A stretch of DNA of 64,000 nt from PMP191F sp047602185 (GTDB lineage: Bacteria; Bacteroidota; Bacteroidia; Chitinophagales; Chitinophagaceae), in NCBI GenBank assembly GCA_047602185.1, contig JASGHY010000001.1, positions 2,294,001-2,358,000 of the forward strand. The letters run 5' to 3'. A program made the position numbers and the translations under genes. Under the pieces are notes generated by a model, which was not told the origin of the DNA, made no database searches, and saw only the letters and a list, made by a program, of their open reading frames with translations. Positions 41,064 to 49,839 of this stretch are shown one piece after another. Numbering within the stretch: position 1 is the first letter of the stretch; the number at the start of each line of letters is the position of its first letter.

Positions 41064-41948
41064 TTACCTGATCACCAGCAGCTTCTTATTCTGTAGATCA
41101 AAGGTAAGTGAAGAGCCTAACCAGTTGATCCAGATGATACCGTCATAGATGAGGCCGTCAACAAACTGTACCGGTATCTCTTTTACATCAATAGCAGGTT
41201 GCTGATCCACGGTAATCATTTTAAGCCTGGTAGTATAAATATTAGAAACATAATTGTTATTGAACTCGCTCCGTTTTTCAATTTTCTTTACATGTACAGT
41301 ATCAGCGGCATCAATCCCCAACAGTTTCATATACTTTGAATTCATACGATAAACATCTTTTCCTGCGCCACTATCCATCGAAAACTGCAAGGTAAGTGCG
41401 TCATTTATTTTGAAATAAGCAAAAATAGTCAGGGACTTATCTCTTGATTGCTCCAGTTGCAGCGCTATCGGTTTAGCGGTTTTACCTATTGCAGCAACAG
41501 TTGCTGCAGTTTCTAAACGCAGTACTTTTTTATTGAAGTCGATCGTAAAGGGTTGTGTTTCGAATAATTTAAGCGAAATGATCCCATCAATTCCGCCGAG
41601 GTTCACATCCAGGTAGCTGACTTCTTCCTTCGCTTTTTTAAGGGCGCCCAGTTCTATATTTTTTACCTGGTACAGATCAATATCAAGACGTTCGCCGGTA
41701 GCCCTGAAACCGGTATAGCCACCATCCCGGCGAAGCGTATCTTTTAACTTACTGAAAAATGTTTTGGTAAACAGTGTTATGCCTCCGCCGGTATCAAAGA
41801 TAAAGCTCCCCTCTACCCCTTCTACCTTTGCTTTTACCAGGATATGTCCTGAAGGCAATAACTGGAATGGAATTTCATTTTTGGAACTTGTTTGTGCTAA
41901 TACACTGGTGTACAGAATGATCAATAGGGTCGAAAATAAAAACCGCAT
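41064..41948 (-). CDS. Exported retropepsin-like aspartic protease-fold protein
   Basis: About 294 residues from ATG 41948 with signal peptide MRFLFSTLLIILYTSVLAQ. Two pepsin-like half sites are visible: FIFDTGGGITLF (DTG near residue 52) and FSMDSGAGKDVY (DSG in the second half). The protein therefore has two lobes in one chain, unlike single-domain retropepsins. Related Bacteroidota proteins are annotated as aspartyl protease family. The substrate is unknown, and it may be periplasmic or outer-membrane associated. Confidence 0.82.
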   Translation of the reverse strand: MRFLFSTLLIILYTSVLAQTSSKNEIPFQLLPSGHILVKAKVEGVEGSFIFDTGGGITLFTKTFFSKLKDTLRRDGGYTGFRATGERLDIDLYQVKNIELGALKKAKEEVSYLDVNLGGIDGIISLKLFETQPFTIDFNKKVLRLETAATVAAIGKTAKPIALQLEQSRDKSLTIFAYFKINDALTLQFSMDSGAGKDVYRMNSKYMKLLGIDAADTVHVKKIEKRSEFNNNYVSNIYTTRLKMITVDQQPAIDVKEIPVQFVDGLIYDGIIWINWLGSSLTFDLQNKKLLVIR

Positions 41949-42053
41949 TTTTTCTTTCAAAAGTAACACCATAAAGTGGTTAAAGAAAACCCTGACCAGA
42001 CATTGCTATCAGGAAATTAATGATTATTTTTTATAGTCATTAAACCCAAACCG

Positions 42054-42623
42054 ATGAATATAACAGTTTTGATTGCACTGATCTCGTCACTAGCCTCCAT
42101 TGTTATTGCAGTAGTAAGTCTTGTTTCCACTATCAATACTAATAAAAACAATAAAAAAACAGTCATGGAACTGGAAGTATTGAAGTTTGAGCTGGAACGA
42201 AAACGCAATATCAATTCATTTGTAGCAAAAGAAACAGAAAAAGAGATTAACGCTCTTGATAAATTCATTAGTGGAATACAGCAAATGAAGGACCAGCTCA
42301 ATCGCATCATCAACAGTATTGAGAAAAGCTATTCAGCAAAAGTGGCTTCAACCGAAATCAGCAATAGTATCCACCATATTTTAGAGATCTACCAAATGGA
42401 ATCACACCACTTTAAAGATGAACCGTTGAGAATAGCACATTACGTAAAAAACAAAGCAATTCAAGTTGACGCACTGCTGAATCCCATGTTAAGTGATGTA
42501 ACATTTGTATCGCTGAAACAGGAAGAAAAGAATTTAATACAGCATATAAATGAAGAACTTACAGACAACCAGACATTACTAAGAGATCTCAAGTATCAGC
42601 TTATTCTAAAACATGTTTCATGA
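42054..42623 (+). CDS. Membrane-anchored coiled-coil protein of unknown function
   Basis: A 189-residue protein: one N-terminal transmembrane helix (VLIALISSLASIVIAVVSLV), then an alpha-helical region with heptad-like pattern (residues about 35-110), and a helical C-terminal half containing ISNSIHHILEIYQMESHHF. No catalytic motif is recognised. Its stop overlaps the start of the receiver gene by 4 nt (ATGA), so the two are translationally coupled. A sensor or docking role for the receiver is inferred. Confidence 0.6.
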   Translation: MNITVLIALISSLASIVIAVVSLVSTINTNKNNKKTVMELEVLKFELERKRNINSFVAKETEKEINALDKFISGIQQMKDQLNRIINSIEKSYSAKVASTEISNSIHHILEIYQMESHHFKDEPLRIAHYVKNKAIQVDALLNPMLSDVTFVSLKQEEKNLIQHINEELTDNQTLLRDLKYQLILKHVS

Positions 42624-43036
42624 AAGCAGTTAGAATGCTCTTTGTTGACGACGATAATGTAAATCTATTTCTTATTTCAAGAACGATTTCAGAACTGACA
42701 AATAAAGAAAATTCCTCCCTTCTTCTCAAACCGGAAATGCAGTTAGCTGCCAACACTGATATCATAGCAGACTTCTGTGAAGGAGCCTTAAGTGCTCTTG
42801 AAACAACAGATCCTTTATCGTACGACGTTATATTTACAGATGATAATATGCCAGGTATAACAGGCATGAGTTTTATTTCCATACTTAATGCAGTAGGTTA
42901 TCAAAACAAGATCTTTCTTTTAACCAGTAGTGTTGCAATAAAATGGGAATTGCCATCCAATGTTGAATTATTAAGTAAACCCCTTGAGCTAGCTACCCTG
43001 ATACAGATTATTAATAATATAGCCGGGTCAGCTTAA
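42620..43036 (+). CDS. Stand-alone response regulator receiver domain
   Basis: A 138-residue single-domain receiver: acidic cluster FVDDDNVNLF, phosphoacceptor Asp in IFTDDNMPGITGMSF, Thr/Ser in FLLTSSV and Lys in LLSKPLEL. There is no output domain, so it acts by protein interaction. Coupled to the upstream membrane coiled-coil protein. No histidine kinase gene is adjacent. Confidence 0.88.
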   Translation: MKAVRMLFVDDDNVNLFLISRTISELTNKENSSLLLKPEMQLAANTDIIADFCEGALSALETTDPLSYDVIFTDDNMPGITGMSFISILNAVGYQNKIFLLTSSVAIKWELPSNVELLSKPLELATLIQIINNIAGSA

Positions 43037-43184
43037 ATAAGTATAACAACATCCTGATAATTATAATTGACAAAAATAAAGTAGCTTTAAGAAGAGCAAT
43101 GGTCTAAAGTAATGGAAGCAGTTTTCTGCAATCAGAACAGCCCCTGACGCCAATCGTATTTTCCTTCACTAAAATAAAGAAATC

Positions 43185-43670
43185 ATGCTGGGAGTATTAA
43201 CAAACGATGAAATTGAGGCAACCATTAAAAGTCAGCTTATTGGCCGTGTAGGTTGTCATGCGGACGGAATTACCTATGTAGTACCTATGAGCTATGCGTA
43301 CGATGGTGAATATGTGTATGGTCATAGCAAAGAAGGAATGAAGCTGGATATGATGCGTAGTAATCCGGAGATCTGTTTTGAAGTGGACGATATGGCAGAT
43401 ATGGCTAACTGGCGTTGCGTGGTGATGTGGGGAACATTTGAAGAACTGAAAGAGCCGGAACCCCGTAAAGCTGCATTTAAACATCTTGTTGCCCGTGTAT
43501 TGCCCATGAACAGCAGCGAGACCACACACCTGTCTCCTACCTGGCCTTTCCCTGACGACCATATTGAAACTGTAGAAGGTGTTACTTTCAGGATCAGGAT
43601 CACCAAAAAGACCGGAAGATTTGAAAGCAATGCCATCAATTCGCAGGCATACGGTAAAAAGCCGTTTTAA
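43185..43670 (+). CDS. Pyridoxamine 5'-phosphate oxidase family (FMN split-barrel) protein
   Basis: A 161-residue protein with the nitroreductase-like NimA/PNPOx pattern: LTNDEIEATIKSQLIGRVGCH, then YVVPMSYAYDGEYVYGHS, GMKLDMMRSNPEICFEVDD and WRCVVMWGTFEEL. This subgroup binds FMN or F420-like cofactors and often includes nitroimidazole-resistance-type proteins. Chromosomal copies are common. Substrate not known. Confidence 0.88.
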   Translation: MLGVLTNDEIEATIKSQLIGRVGCHADGITYVVPMSYAYDGEYVYGHSKEGMKLDMMRSNPEICFEVDDMADMANWRCVVMWGTFEELKEPEPRKAAFKHLVARVLPMNSSETTHLSPTWPFPDDHIETVEGVTFRIRITKKTGRFESNAINSQAYGKKPF

Positions 43671-43711
43671 ATGCGTTGCACCCATCTTTCCGTAAATAAA
43701 CTACAGCTCGT

Positions 43712-44077
43712 ATGAAACCTGTTATTAATGTAAAACGCGTTTACGAAGAGCCTTCAAAAAAAGACGGACTAAGGGTGCTCGTAGACAGGCTTTGGCCAAG
43801 AGGACTCACCAAAGAAGCTGCCGGTGTGGACGAATGGGCCAAAGATATTGCGCCGTCCACTGAATTGCGTAAATGGTTTGGTCATACAATGGAACTGTGG
43901 GATGATTTCAAAAAGCAATACAAGGCAGAGCTGAAGAAAAACCCGGCAGTGGAACCCTTCCTGCAGGAACATCAACATCAGCACGTGATCACGCTTTTGT
44001 ATGGTTCCCGTGATGAAGAGCACAATCACGCCCTGGTATTGCAAACCTACCTTGAAGACTTATATAAGAAAATGTAG
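43712..44077 (+). CDS. DUF488 family protein
   Basis: A 121-residue protein with the diagnostic VLVDRLWPRGLTKEAAGVDEW, IAPSTELRKWFGH and ITLLYGSRDEEHNHALVL segments of DUF488. Function is unestablished. It starts 41 bp after the PNPOx-like gene and could be co-transcribed. Confidence 0.92.
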   Translation: MKPVINVKRVYEEPSKKDGLRVLVDRLWPRGLTKEAAGVDEWAKDIAPSTELRKWFGHTMELWDDFKKQYKAELKKNPAVEPFLQEHQHQHVITLLYGSRDEEHNHALVLQTYLEDLYKKM

Positions 44078-44324
44078 TGCCTTCATTCACAATACGATCG
44101 CAGATCAGGCAGTACACAAAACACTGTTGTATTACCTGTAGAAAATGATGTACGAACACTGCTTTTTATTAAACAAATAACCTTTGCTGACCGTTATTTT
44201 ATTATCATTGAGTTAATAAAATATTCCTGCTTTACAGGAAAAAACTTCATCCGTAACTTATGTACCTGCTGGCACAGGAATTGAAGCAGCCAGTATCATT
44301 ATTACTATCCTAAATCATCACATT

Positions 44325-44615
44325 ATGAGCAAGAAAGTAAAACCTACCGACAATAATAAAGAAGAATTACCCGGCAATCCTGAGTATTCTGCTAAAGATG
44401 ATATTTACGCCCATGAAGAAAGGGAAAGCTACCTGGAAGGTGATGAAAAAGACGAATCAGATGAAGAGCGTTCTCTTGACGAAGGTCTTGATATTCCCGG
44501 AGCTGAACTGGACGATGAAGATGAACTGATTGGTGAAGAAGATGAAGAGAACAATTACTACAGCCTGGGCGGAGATAATCACGATGATCTTGAAGAAGAC
44601 AACGATAACGATTAA
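44325..44615 (+). CDS. Small, very acidic protein
   Basis: A 96-residue protein, nearly half Asp/Glu, with no hydrophobic core (DEKDESDEERSLDEGLD, ELDDEDELIGEEDEENN). It is predicted to be disordered. Similar short acidic proteins are widespread in Bacteroidota and have no known function. A basic N-terminus (MSKKVKP) precedes the acidic body. Confidence 0.65.
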   Translation: MSKKVKPTDNNKEELPGNPEYSAKDDIYAHEERESYLEGDEKDESDEERSLDEGLDIPGAELDDEDELIGEEDEENNYYSLGGDNHDDLEEDNDND

Positions 44616-44699
44616 GCACTGATCCGTCATTCGTAATTCCAGGCACACCCGGGGTATTTTGGTCACACCCTTTTTATAACGAGCTTTAGTTTATCAAAA

Positions 44700-44843
44700 C
44701 CTGACTCTCCGGATATAGGCAAGTTGCGCCAGGAGGCTTAACCTGTCAGGTCGGGGCAGAGCTGCTTAACTACTTTTTGGAGGGTAGCTTTGATTATCGG
44801 CTTAGACCTGACAGGTTTACTTTCCTCTATATGGGGAGTCTGA
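44700..44843. repeat. MITE-like palindromic element, copy 3 (most complete)
   Basis: Outer arms CTGACTCTCCGGATATAG and CTATATGGGGAGTCTGA form an imperfect inverted repeat. Inner arms AACCTGTCAGGTC and GACCTGACAGGTT are exact complements. It could fold into one 140-nt hairpin. It ends 17 bp before the VOC gene start. Confidence 0.8.
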
Positions 44844-44860
44844 TATCAAAAAAGGTTGTT

Positions 44861-45298
44861 ATGGGATCAATGTACACGCCTGCTATGCCCAATCGCACTA
44901 TGCCGGGCAGTATTGTAATACCTGTATTGACTTACGAAAACGTTGAAGAAGCTATCAGTTGGCTTTGCAGGGTATTTGGCTGTACAGAACGCTGGCGGGC
45001 TGGCAGTCATCGTGCGCAACTTGCTTTTGGAGAAGGAGCCATTGCTGTAGCAGAACGTCCTTCATTGCCTGCAACTACACCCGTATTTCAATCTCACTCC
45101 ATTATGGTTCGCGTGGCAGATGTGAATGCTCACTATGAACGGTCCTTACAGCAAGGCGCGGAGATACAGCAGCCGCCCATTGATTTCCCTTATGGCGAAC
45201 GCCAGTATAATGTAATTGATCCGGGCGGTCATATATGGGTGTTCTCACAATCCCTTACAGATATAGCCCCGGAAGACTGGGGAGGAAAAACAGCTTAG
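44861..45298 (+). CDS. VOC family protein (glyoxalase/bleomycin-resistance fold)
   Basis: About 145 residues from ATG 44861 (MGSMYTPAM). The frame stays open into the palindromic repeat to 44777, but that part is repeat DNA, not protein. The VOC pattern is seen in IPVLTYENVEEAISWLCRVFG, then MVRVADVNAHYERSLQQGAEI and FPYGERQYNVIDPGGHIWVFSQ. The metal-binding His/Glu positions are only partly visible. Substrate unknown. Confidence 0.88.
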   Translation: MGSMYTPAMPNRTMPGSIVIPVLTYENVEEAISWLCRVFGCTERWRAGSHRAQLAFGEGAIAVAERPSLPATTPVFQSHSIMVRVADVNAHYERSLQQGAEIQQPPIDFPYGERQYNVIDPGGHIWVFSQSLTDIAPEDWGGKTA

Positions 45299-45405
45299 GC
45301 TGTCTGGGGGATGCACCCGTGGCTGGTGTCTTCATCGGCCACTGACTGAACAACATTGACTGGCGAATACTCAATATGCAATATTCAATGCTCAGCGGTT
45401 GAGAC

Positions 45406-46008
45406 TTATCTTATTATCCTGAAAGTAATATTGATCCTTTGTGCAACAGCATTTGCAGTTTTAGGAATGGAATGCTCCCAGTAATGCTGTGTTTGTCCCT
45501 GCATCAGTAACAGGCTGCCATGCGTTAATTCAACAGAAACTGTATTCTTTTTGGTATCGTAGTGGCGCAGCTTAAATGTTCGTGTGCCCCCAAAACTTAC
45601 AGAAGCAATAACAGGGTCAATGCCCAACTCCTTTTCGTTATCGCGATGCCAGCCCATGCTATCCTTTCCATCCCGGTACAGGTTCAGTAAAGCGCTGTTA
45701 AAATACACACCGGCTACCTCTTCTACCCTTTGCTTAACAGCAAGCAGCGCGGGTGTCCATTCCAGGGGTTGCATATTGATGCCAGAGTAACTGTATGCCT
45801 TTCCTTTATCGCCATACCAGGCTGTTAAACGCGGCTGCATTACTTCTTTGCCGAAGATCTTTATAGGTTCCTGTTTCCAGGAAATTTGCTGCAGGAGCTT
45901 TTCAAAATAATCATCACTTTCCTCTGCAGAAAATAAGTGGGCAAACAGTTTCACATCTCCCTGTTGCGGTAATATATTTCCATCGTTATTAAAAAAGCTG
46001 AACTGCAT
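45406..46008 (-). CDS. alkB: Alpha-ketoglutarate-dependent dioxygenase AlkB family
   Basis: A 200-residue Fe(II)/2OG dioxygenase that reverses N-alkyl DNA damage. The iron motif is WHRDNE (His, Asp); the distal His and 2OG-binding Arg are in HYWEHSIPKT and RINITFRIIR. The substrate-region motif PRLTAWYGD is present. It sits in a minus-strand run with an Ada-like zinc domain, a 2OG oxygenase and an AraC-Ogt protein, so an adaptive response to alkylation is likely. Confidence 0.94.
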   Translation of the reverse strand: MQFSFFNNDGNILPQQGDVKLFAHLFSAEESDDYFEKLLQQISWKQEPIKIFGKEVMQPRLTAWYGDKGKAYSYSGINMQPLEWTPALLAVKQRVEEVAGVYFNSALLNLYRDGKDSMGWHRDNEKELGIDPVIASVSFGGTRTFKLRHYDTKKNTVSVELTHGSLLLMQGQTQHYWEHSIPKTANAVAQRINITFRIIR

Positions 46009-46081
46009 GATCTGTATTTATGGCTGGCCCATCACCAGCCAGTTAATTTTATTCAACAAATACACTCACCCGGTACAATGA

Positions 46082-46357
46082 TCACAACAACAATCCTGTT
46101 GTACCTGTTTTCCATTCCCTGTATTTATCCGGCATACAATGAGCGCAGGGCCGGTATCCATCAGCAACAGCTTCTATCTCAGAAGAGAAGAACACCCTGT
46201 TAGAAACATTCATCTTTTTACCGGACCTGCATTGTAAAGTTCCATAAATTTTCAGCTTACGGTTTCCGGCCAATACTACTTCCCCCTGCCGTATCAGGGT
46301 CAACAGCCTGCGCCTGCCTGCAAATGTATTGGTGTTAAGTTGGTTGTGCAACATCAT
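46082..46357 (-). CDS. Stand-alone Ada metal-binding-like protein
   Basis: A 91-residue protein resembling the N-terminal zinc domain of Ada: TLQCRSGKKM, then NRVFFSSEIEAVADGYRPCAHCMPDKY. The Cys-x2-Cys pair is present, but only one Cys is seen where Ada has two, so phosphotriester methyl acceptance by the canonical Cys may be lost or altered. It is separated from its usual catalytic partner, which is encoded at 47225-48085. The preceding 2OG-oxygenase stop is 3 bp upstream. Confidence 0.85.
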   Translation of the reverse strand: MMLHNQLNTNTFAGRRRLLTLIRQGEVVLAGNRKLKIYGTLQCRSGKKMNVSNRVFFSSEIEAVADGYRPCAHCMPDKYREWKTGTTGLLL

Positions 46358-46360
46358 ATA

Positions 46361-47074
46361 TTAACTCTCCGCGTCATGAAAAATAATACCTAAAGTATGT
46401 CTTGTGCCACTGTGCAGGGCGCTTACACCATGTTTCATATTTACCCGGTAATATCCTTTGCTTCCTTTCACCGGTCTGAAATTGGTTGTAAACAAAAGCA
46501 GATCGCCCTTACGTGGTTGCAATACCATTGCTTTGGATTGTGCACGCGGCGTTTGCTGAACCAACACAAACTCTCCGCCTGTATAATCCACACCGGGTTC
46601 ATCCAGGAACAATAAAGCCTGCATAGGGAAAAACACCTCTCCGTAAAGATCCTGGTGCAGGGTATTATGCCCATCCTTACCGTATTTCAGGATCAGCACA
46701 GTTGGTTTATCCTGTTTATTCTCCCTGCAAAACTGGTGCAGTTCTTTGAGTGTGGAAGGGTAATGCTTATCCAACTGTAATACCTTCATCCAGTTGTTTG
46801 CTACCGGTACCAGGCAGGGATAGATCGTTTCTCTTAATTGCTGAATAAGATTCGGTAATGGGTATTGAAAGTATTTGTATTCTCCCAATCCAAAACGATA
46901 ACGTTCCATCACTATTCTTTTCCGATACAACAACTCATTATCGTATTGCTGTATCAATTCATTACAGGTAGTATGATCCAGCAATGATGATATAAGCGCA
47001 TATCCAGTATTACTGATATTTTCCTGCACAGTAGTCCAGTCTACAGACTGCAATCGCTGCAATATGTCAGTCAT
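46361..47074 (-). CDS. 2OG-Fe(II) oxygenase
   Basis: A 237-residue oxygenase of the prolyl-hydroxylase-like superfamily. The iron motif is TLHQDLYGEV (His-x-Asp) and the distal His lies near GVSALHSGTRHTLGIIFH, with Arg in the same stretch. Other landmarks are GYALISSLLDHTTC and FLDEPGVDYTGGEFVLVQQ. Its genomic position among alkylation-repair genes suggests a repair or tRNA/protein-modifying role (inference). Confidence 0.86.
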   Translation of the reverse strand: MTDILQRLQSVDWTTVQENISNTGYALISSLLDHTTCNELIQQYDNELLYRKRIVMERYRFGLGEYKYFQYPLPNLIQQLRETIYPCLVPVANNWMKVLQLDKHYPSTLKELHQFCRENKQDKPTVLILKYGKDGHNTLHQDLYGEVFFPMQALLFLDEPGVDYTGGEFVLVQQTPRAQSKAMVLQPRKGDLLLFTTNFRPVKGSKGYYRVNMKHGVSALHSGTRHTLGIIFHDAES

Positions 47075-47127
47075 AAAAAAACTTAATAAGATAAAATAAT
47101 AGGGATACCTAACCTATAAGAGAAATA

Positions 47128-47169
47128 AACCTGTCAGGCCGGGCCTGAGTAGATTAGACCTGACAGGTT
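47128..47169. repeat. MITE-like palindromic element, short copy
   Basis: Only the inner arms remain: AACCTGTCAGGCC and GACCTGACAGGTT around a 16-bp centre. Lies in the 150-bp gap between the 2OG oxygenase and AraC-Ogt genes. Confidence 0.65.
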
Positions 47170-47224
47170 AGATCACTGAGTGCAGCCTGTCTCGTTCCGG
47201 ATAGTCAACTAAAAGCAAACATGC

Positions 47225-48085
47225 TTAATTATCAGCGGCAGGTTCAATAGATGCGGCTTCCCACCCAATGATGGCCGTTTTGCGGGTACTTCCCCAGTGA
47301 TATTGTCCAAATTCACCGGTAGACCTGATAACCCTGTGGCAAGGGATCAGGTAGGCTACGGGATTATCTCCTACTGCCGTTCCCACAGCACGTGATGCAT
47401 TCGGTTGATCCAATGCCGCCGCTACAGAAGAATAGGTTGAAAGATTGCCTACAGGTATTTTAAGCAAGGCGTCCCACACTTTTAGCTGGAAAGCGGTGCC
47501 CTTAACATGCAGCTTTACCTGGTGAAGTTTACTCCAGTCCTGTGTAAACACATACAGGGCCTGTTGCTGTATCATGTCTACCACCTGGTGATATTTTGCA
47601 TTGGGAAACTGTTGCCGCAAAGTAGCGAATCCCTCTTTTTCATCTTCTACAAAAGCCATGTAGCAAATGCCTTTAACCGTTGATGCAACTATTACCGCAC
47701 CAAATGGTGTTTCAGCAAAACTGTAATTAATGTGCAACTGCTCTCCACCGTTCTTATATTCACCCGGTGTCATTCCTTCAATAGATATAAACAGATCGTG
47801 CAAACGCCCGGTTCCGGACAGGCCTGTTTCAAATGCTGTATCAGCAAGCGAAGAGCGCCCTTCTTTCAACATACTTTTAGCATGTTCTATTGTAAGGTAT
47901 TGCAGAAACTTTTTAGGGCTTACGCCGGCCCATTCCTTAAACATCTTTTGAAAATGAAAAGGGCTCAGGTGTATCTTTTCTGCCACCAGGTCCAGCGAAG
48001 GCTGTTGTTTAAAATTGTTACCGATATAATCTATTGCTTCTGCAATGCGGTTATAATTGGTATAATATTGTGTTTCCATATTCAC
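47225..48085 (-). CDS. AraC-type HTH fused to O6-methylguanine-DNA methyltransferase (Ada-like)
   Basis: A 286-residue Ada-like protein without the N-terminal zinc domain. Residues 10-105 form the AraC double helix-turn-helix (VAEKIHLSPFHFQKMFKEWAG, LADTAFETGLSGTGRLHDLF). Residues 120-280 form the Ogt domain with active-site PCHRVIR in IPCHRVIRSTG and the Arg-finger region NASRAVGTAVGDNP. E. coli Ada carries all three domains in one chain; here the zinc domain is a separate gene nearby. It probably activates and repairs as part of an alkylation response. Confidence 0.93.
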   Translation of the reverse strand: MNMETQYYTNYNRIAEAIDYIGNNFKQQPSLDLVAEKIHLSPFHFQKMFKEWAGVSPKKFLQYLTIEHAKSMLKEGRSSLADTAFETGLSGTGRLHDLFISIEGMTPGEYKNGGEQLHINYSFAETPFGAVIVASTVKGICYMAFVEDEKEGFATLRQQFPNAKYHQVVDMIQQQALYVFTQDWSKLHQVKLHVKGTAFQLKVWDALLKIPVGNLSTYSSVAAALDQPNASRAVGTAVGDNPVAYLIPCHRVIRSTGEFGQYHWGSTRKTAIIGWEAASIEPAADN

Positions 48086-48164
48086 CTCGTTTAATACTGT
48101 AAAATTACCCTGTGGCGTAAAGGTCTACAACCCGGTTCTTGCGGTCTTAAGAAGGTTGTAAGTT

Positions 48165-48360
48165 ATAAGTTTTAGGTTGTAGGTTAAATCCAATATCCAG
48201 TATCAAGCATCTGGCATCCGAAGGCTCCACTCACGATTCACGACTGACGATTCACGATTGCCGTCTGCCGACTCACGATCCGGCAACCGGCAACCTGTAT
48301 TTCAAGCCCCCAAATTCCCAAATCAGCAATCCCTTGTCCCCGGTAACTGGTAACTTCCCT
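48165..48360. repeat. Mosaic intergenic repeat block 3
   Basis: Contains the 50-bp unit starting AAATCCAATATCCAG (48186-48235), one mismatch from 31857-31906, plus GATTGCCGTCTGCCGA and TTGTAAGTTATAAGTTT modules. Confidence 0.65.
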
Positions 48361-48381
48361 ATTTTTACGCAAATTTGCTCT

Positions 48382-49053
48382 ATGGATGTTAAAATACATG
48401 AAAGCTGGAAGGAAGTATTAAAAGGCGAATTTTCTCAACCCTATTTCCCGGAGATCGTTACATTTTTACGTACCGAAAAAGAAGCCGGCAAAACCATCTA
48501 TCCTCCCGGCAGCCTTATCTTCAATGCATTTAACACCACTCCTTTTGATCATGTAAAGGTCGTTTTGCTGGGACAGGACCCCTATCATGGTCCCGGCCAG
48601 GCACATGGTCTTTGTTTTTCTGTACAGGACGGTATCACACCTCCTCCTTCCCTGGTTAATATCTATAAAGAGCTGAACAGTGATATTGGCGTTCCTATTT
48701 CACGCAGCGGCAACCTTATAAAATGGGCGCAACAGGGCGTACTGATGCTCAATGCATCATTAACCGTTCGTGCCAATGAACCGATGAGCCATTCCAAAAT
48801 AGGCTGGGCCACTTTTACCGATGCAGTCATTAAAACTGTATCAGCAAAGAAAGAGCATGTCGTTTTCCTGTTATGGGGTAAATTTGCTCAGGAAAAGGCT
48901 GTATTGGTTGATGCCGGCAAACATCTTGTACTGAAGGCAGCACACCCGTCACCTTATTCAGCATCGAACGGATTTTTTGGTTGCAGGCATTTTTCAAAAA
49001 CGAACGAATACCTGGTTAAAAACGGCATTGAACCTATAGACTGGTCAATTTAA
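48382..49053 (+). CDS. ung: Uracil-DNA glycosylase
   Basis: About 223 residues from ATG 48382 (MDVKIHESWKEVLKGEF). The earlier open frame to 48334 is repeat DNA. Family 1 UNG motifs are present: GQDPYHGPGQAHGLCFSV with the catalytic Asp, VLMLNASLTVR, and the His motif HPSPYS with FFGCRHF. Removes uracil from DNA as the first step of base excision repair. The acyltransferase gene begins 14 bp downstream. Confidence 0.97.
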   Translation: MDVKIHESWKEVLKGEFSQPYFPEIVTFLRTEKEAGKTIYPPGSLIFNAFNTTPFDHVKVVLLGQDPYHGPGQAHGLCFSVQDGITPPPSLVNIYKELNSDIGVPISRSGNLIKWAQQGVLMLNASLTVRANEPMSHSKIGWATFTDAVIKTVSAKKEHVVFLLWGKFAQEKAVLVDAGKHLVLKAAHPSPYSASNGFFGCRHFSKTNEYLVKNGIEPIDWSI

Positions 49054-49067
49054 TATCCTGATTTGTT

Positions 49068-49820
49068 ATGAGTGTACTAAAAGCAATAGCTGGTCGCATC
49101 TGGGCTTTATGGGGATTGATCTTGTTTGTGAGCACCATGCTGCTGTTCATGATCCCTTTCTTATTATATAGCTATCCCACTGGTGACCCTAAAAAGACAT
49201 TCCGCTTTATCAGTCTTTCACGTATCTGGATGGGCGTATTCTTACCCCTGGTAGGTTGCCCTTTACGTGTTCGGGGTAAGGAACATTTTGCCCCCGGTGA
49301 AAACTATATCGTAGTATGTAATCATAACTCGTTAATGGACATCCCCATTTCTTCTCCGGCTATTCCGGGTGGCAATAAAACCATTGCTAAAATAGAAATG
49401 GCCCGCATTCCTTTATTCGGACTGATCTATCGTACAGGGAGTGTATTGGTAAACCGCAAAAGTGAAGCAAGCCGTAAAGACAGTTACCTGCAGATGCGTA
49501 AGGTACTGGAAATGGGATTGCACATGTGCATTTACCCTGAAGGCACCCGCAATAAAACGGATCAGCCTTTAAAGCAATTTCATAACGGAGCATTTAAACT
49601 GGCATTAGAAAGCGGCAAGGCCATTGTACCAGGCATCATCTTCAACACGCGCAAAGCAGTTCCCTCCGATAAAATCTTCTTCCTGTGGCCACAACGCCTG
49701 GAAATACATTTCCTCGCCCCCATCCCCATTCAACCCGGCGATACCACCGAAGCACTGAAAGACAGAACGCATAAAGTGATGGAAGAGTATTATAGCAAGT
49801 CTGAAAAGCGCAAGGTTTAA
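49068..49820 (+). CDS. 1-acyl-sn-glycerol-3-phosphate acyltransferase family (PlsC-like)
   Basis: A 250-residue membrane-associated acyltransferase with an N-terminal transmembrane helix (ALWGLILFVSTMLLFMIPFLL), the catalytic H-x4-D in NHNSLMDIP, and YPEGTRNKTD. It makes phosphatidic acid from lysophosphatidic acid in phospholipid synthesis. It overlaps no gene but follows ung by 14 bp. Confidence 0.92.
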   Translation: MSVLKAIAGRIWALWGLILFVSTMLLFMIPFLLYSYPTGDPKKTFRFISLSRIWMGVFLPLVGCPLRVRGKEHFAPGENYIVVCNHNSLMDIPISSPAIPGGNKTIAKIEMARIPLFGLIYRTGSVLVNRKSEASRKDSYLQMRKVLEMGLHMCIYPEGTRNKTDQPLKQFHNGAFKLALESGKAIVPGIIFNTRKAVPSDKIFFLWPQRLEIHFLAPIPIQPGDTTEALKDRTHKVMEEYYSKSEKRKV

Positions 49821-49839
49821 ACAACAAGGCTCAAGAGAA

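Noticed and set aside
44777..44860. Upstream extension of the VOC protein
   Set aside because: This stretch is the right half of the palindromic repeat; the family match begins after ATG 44861.
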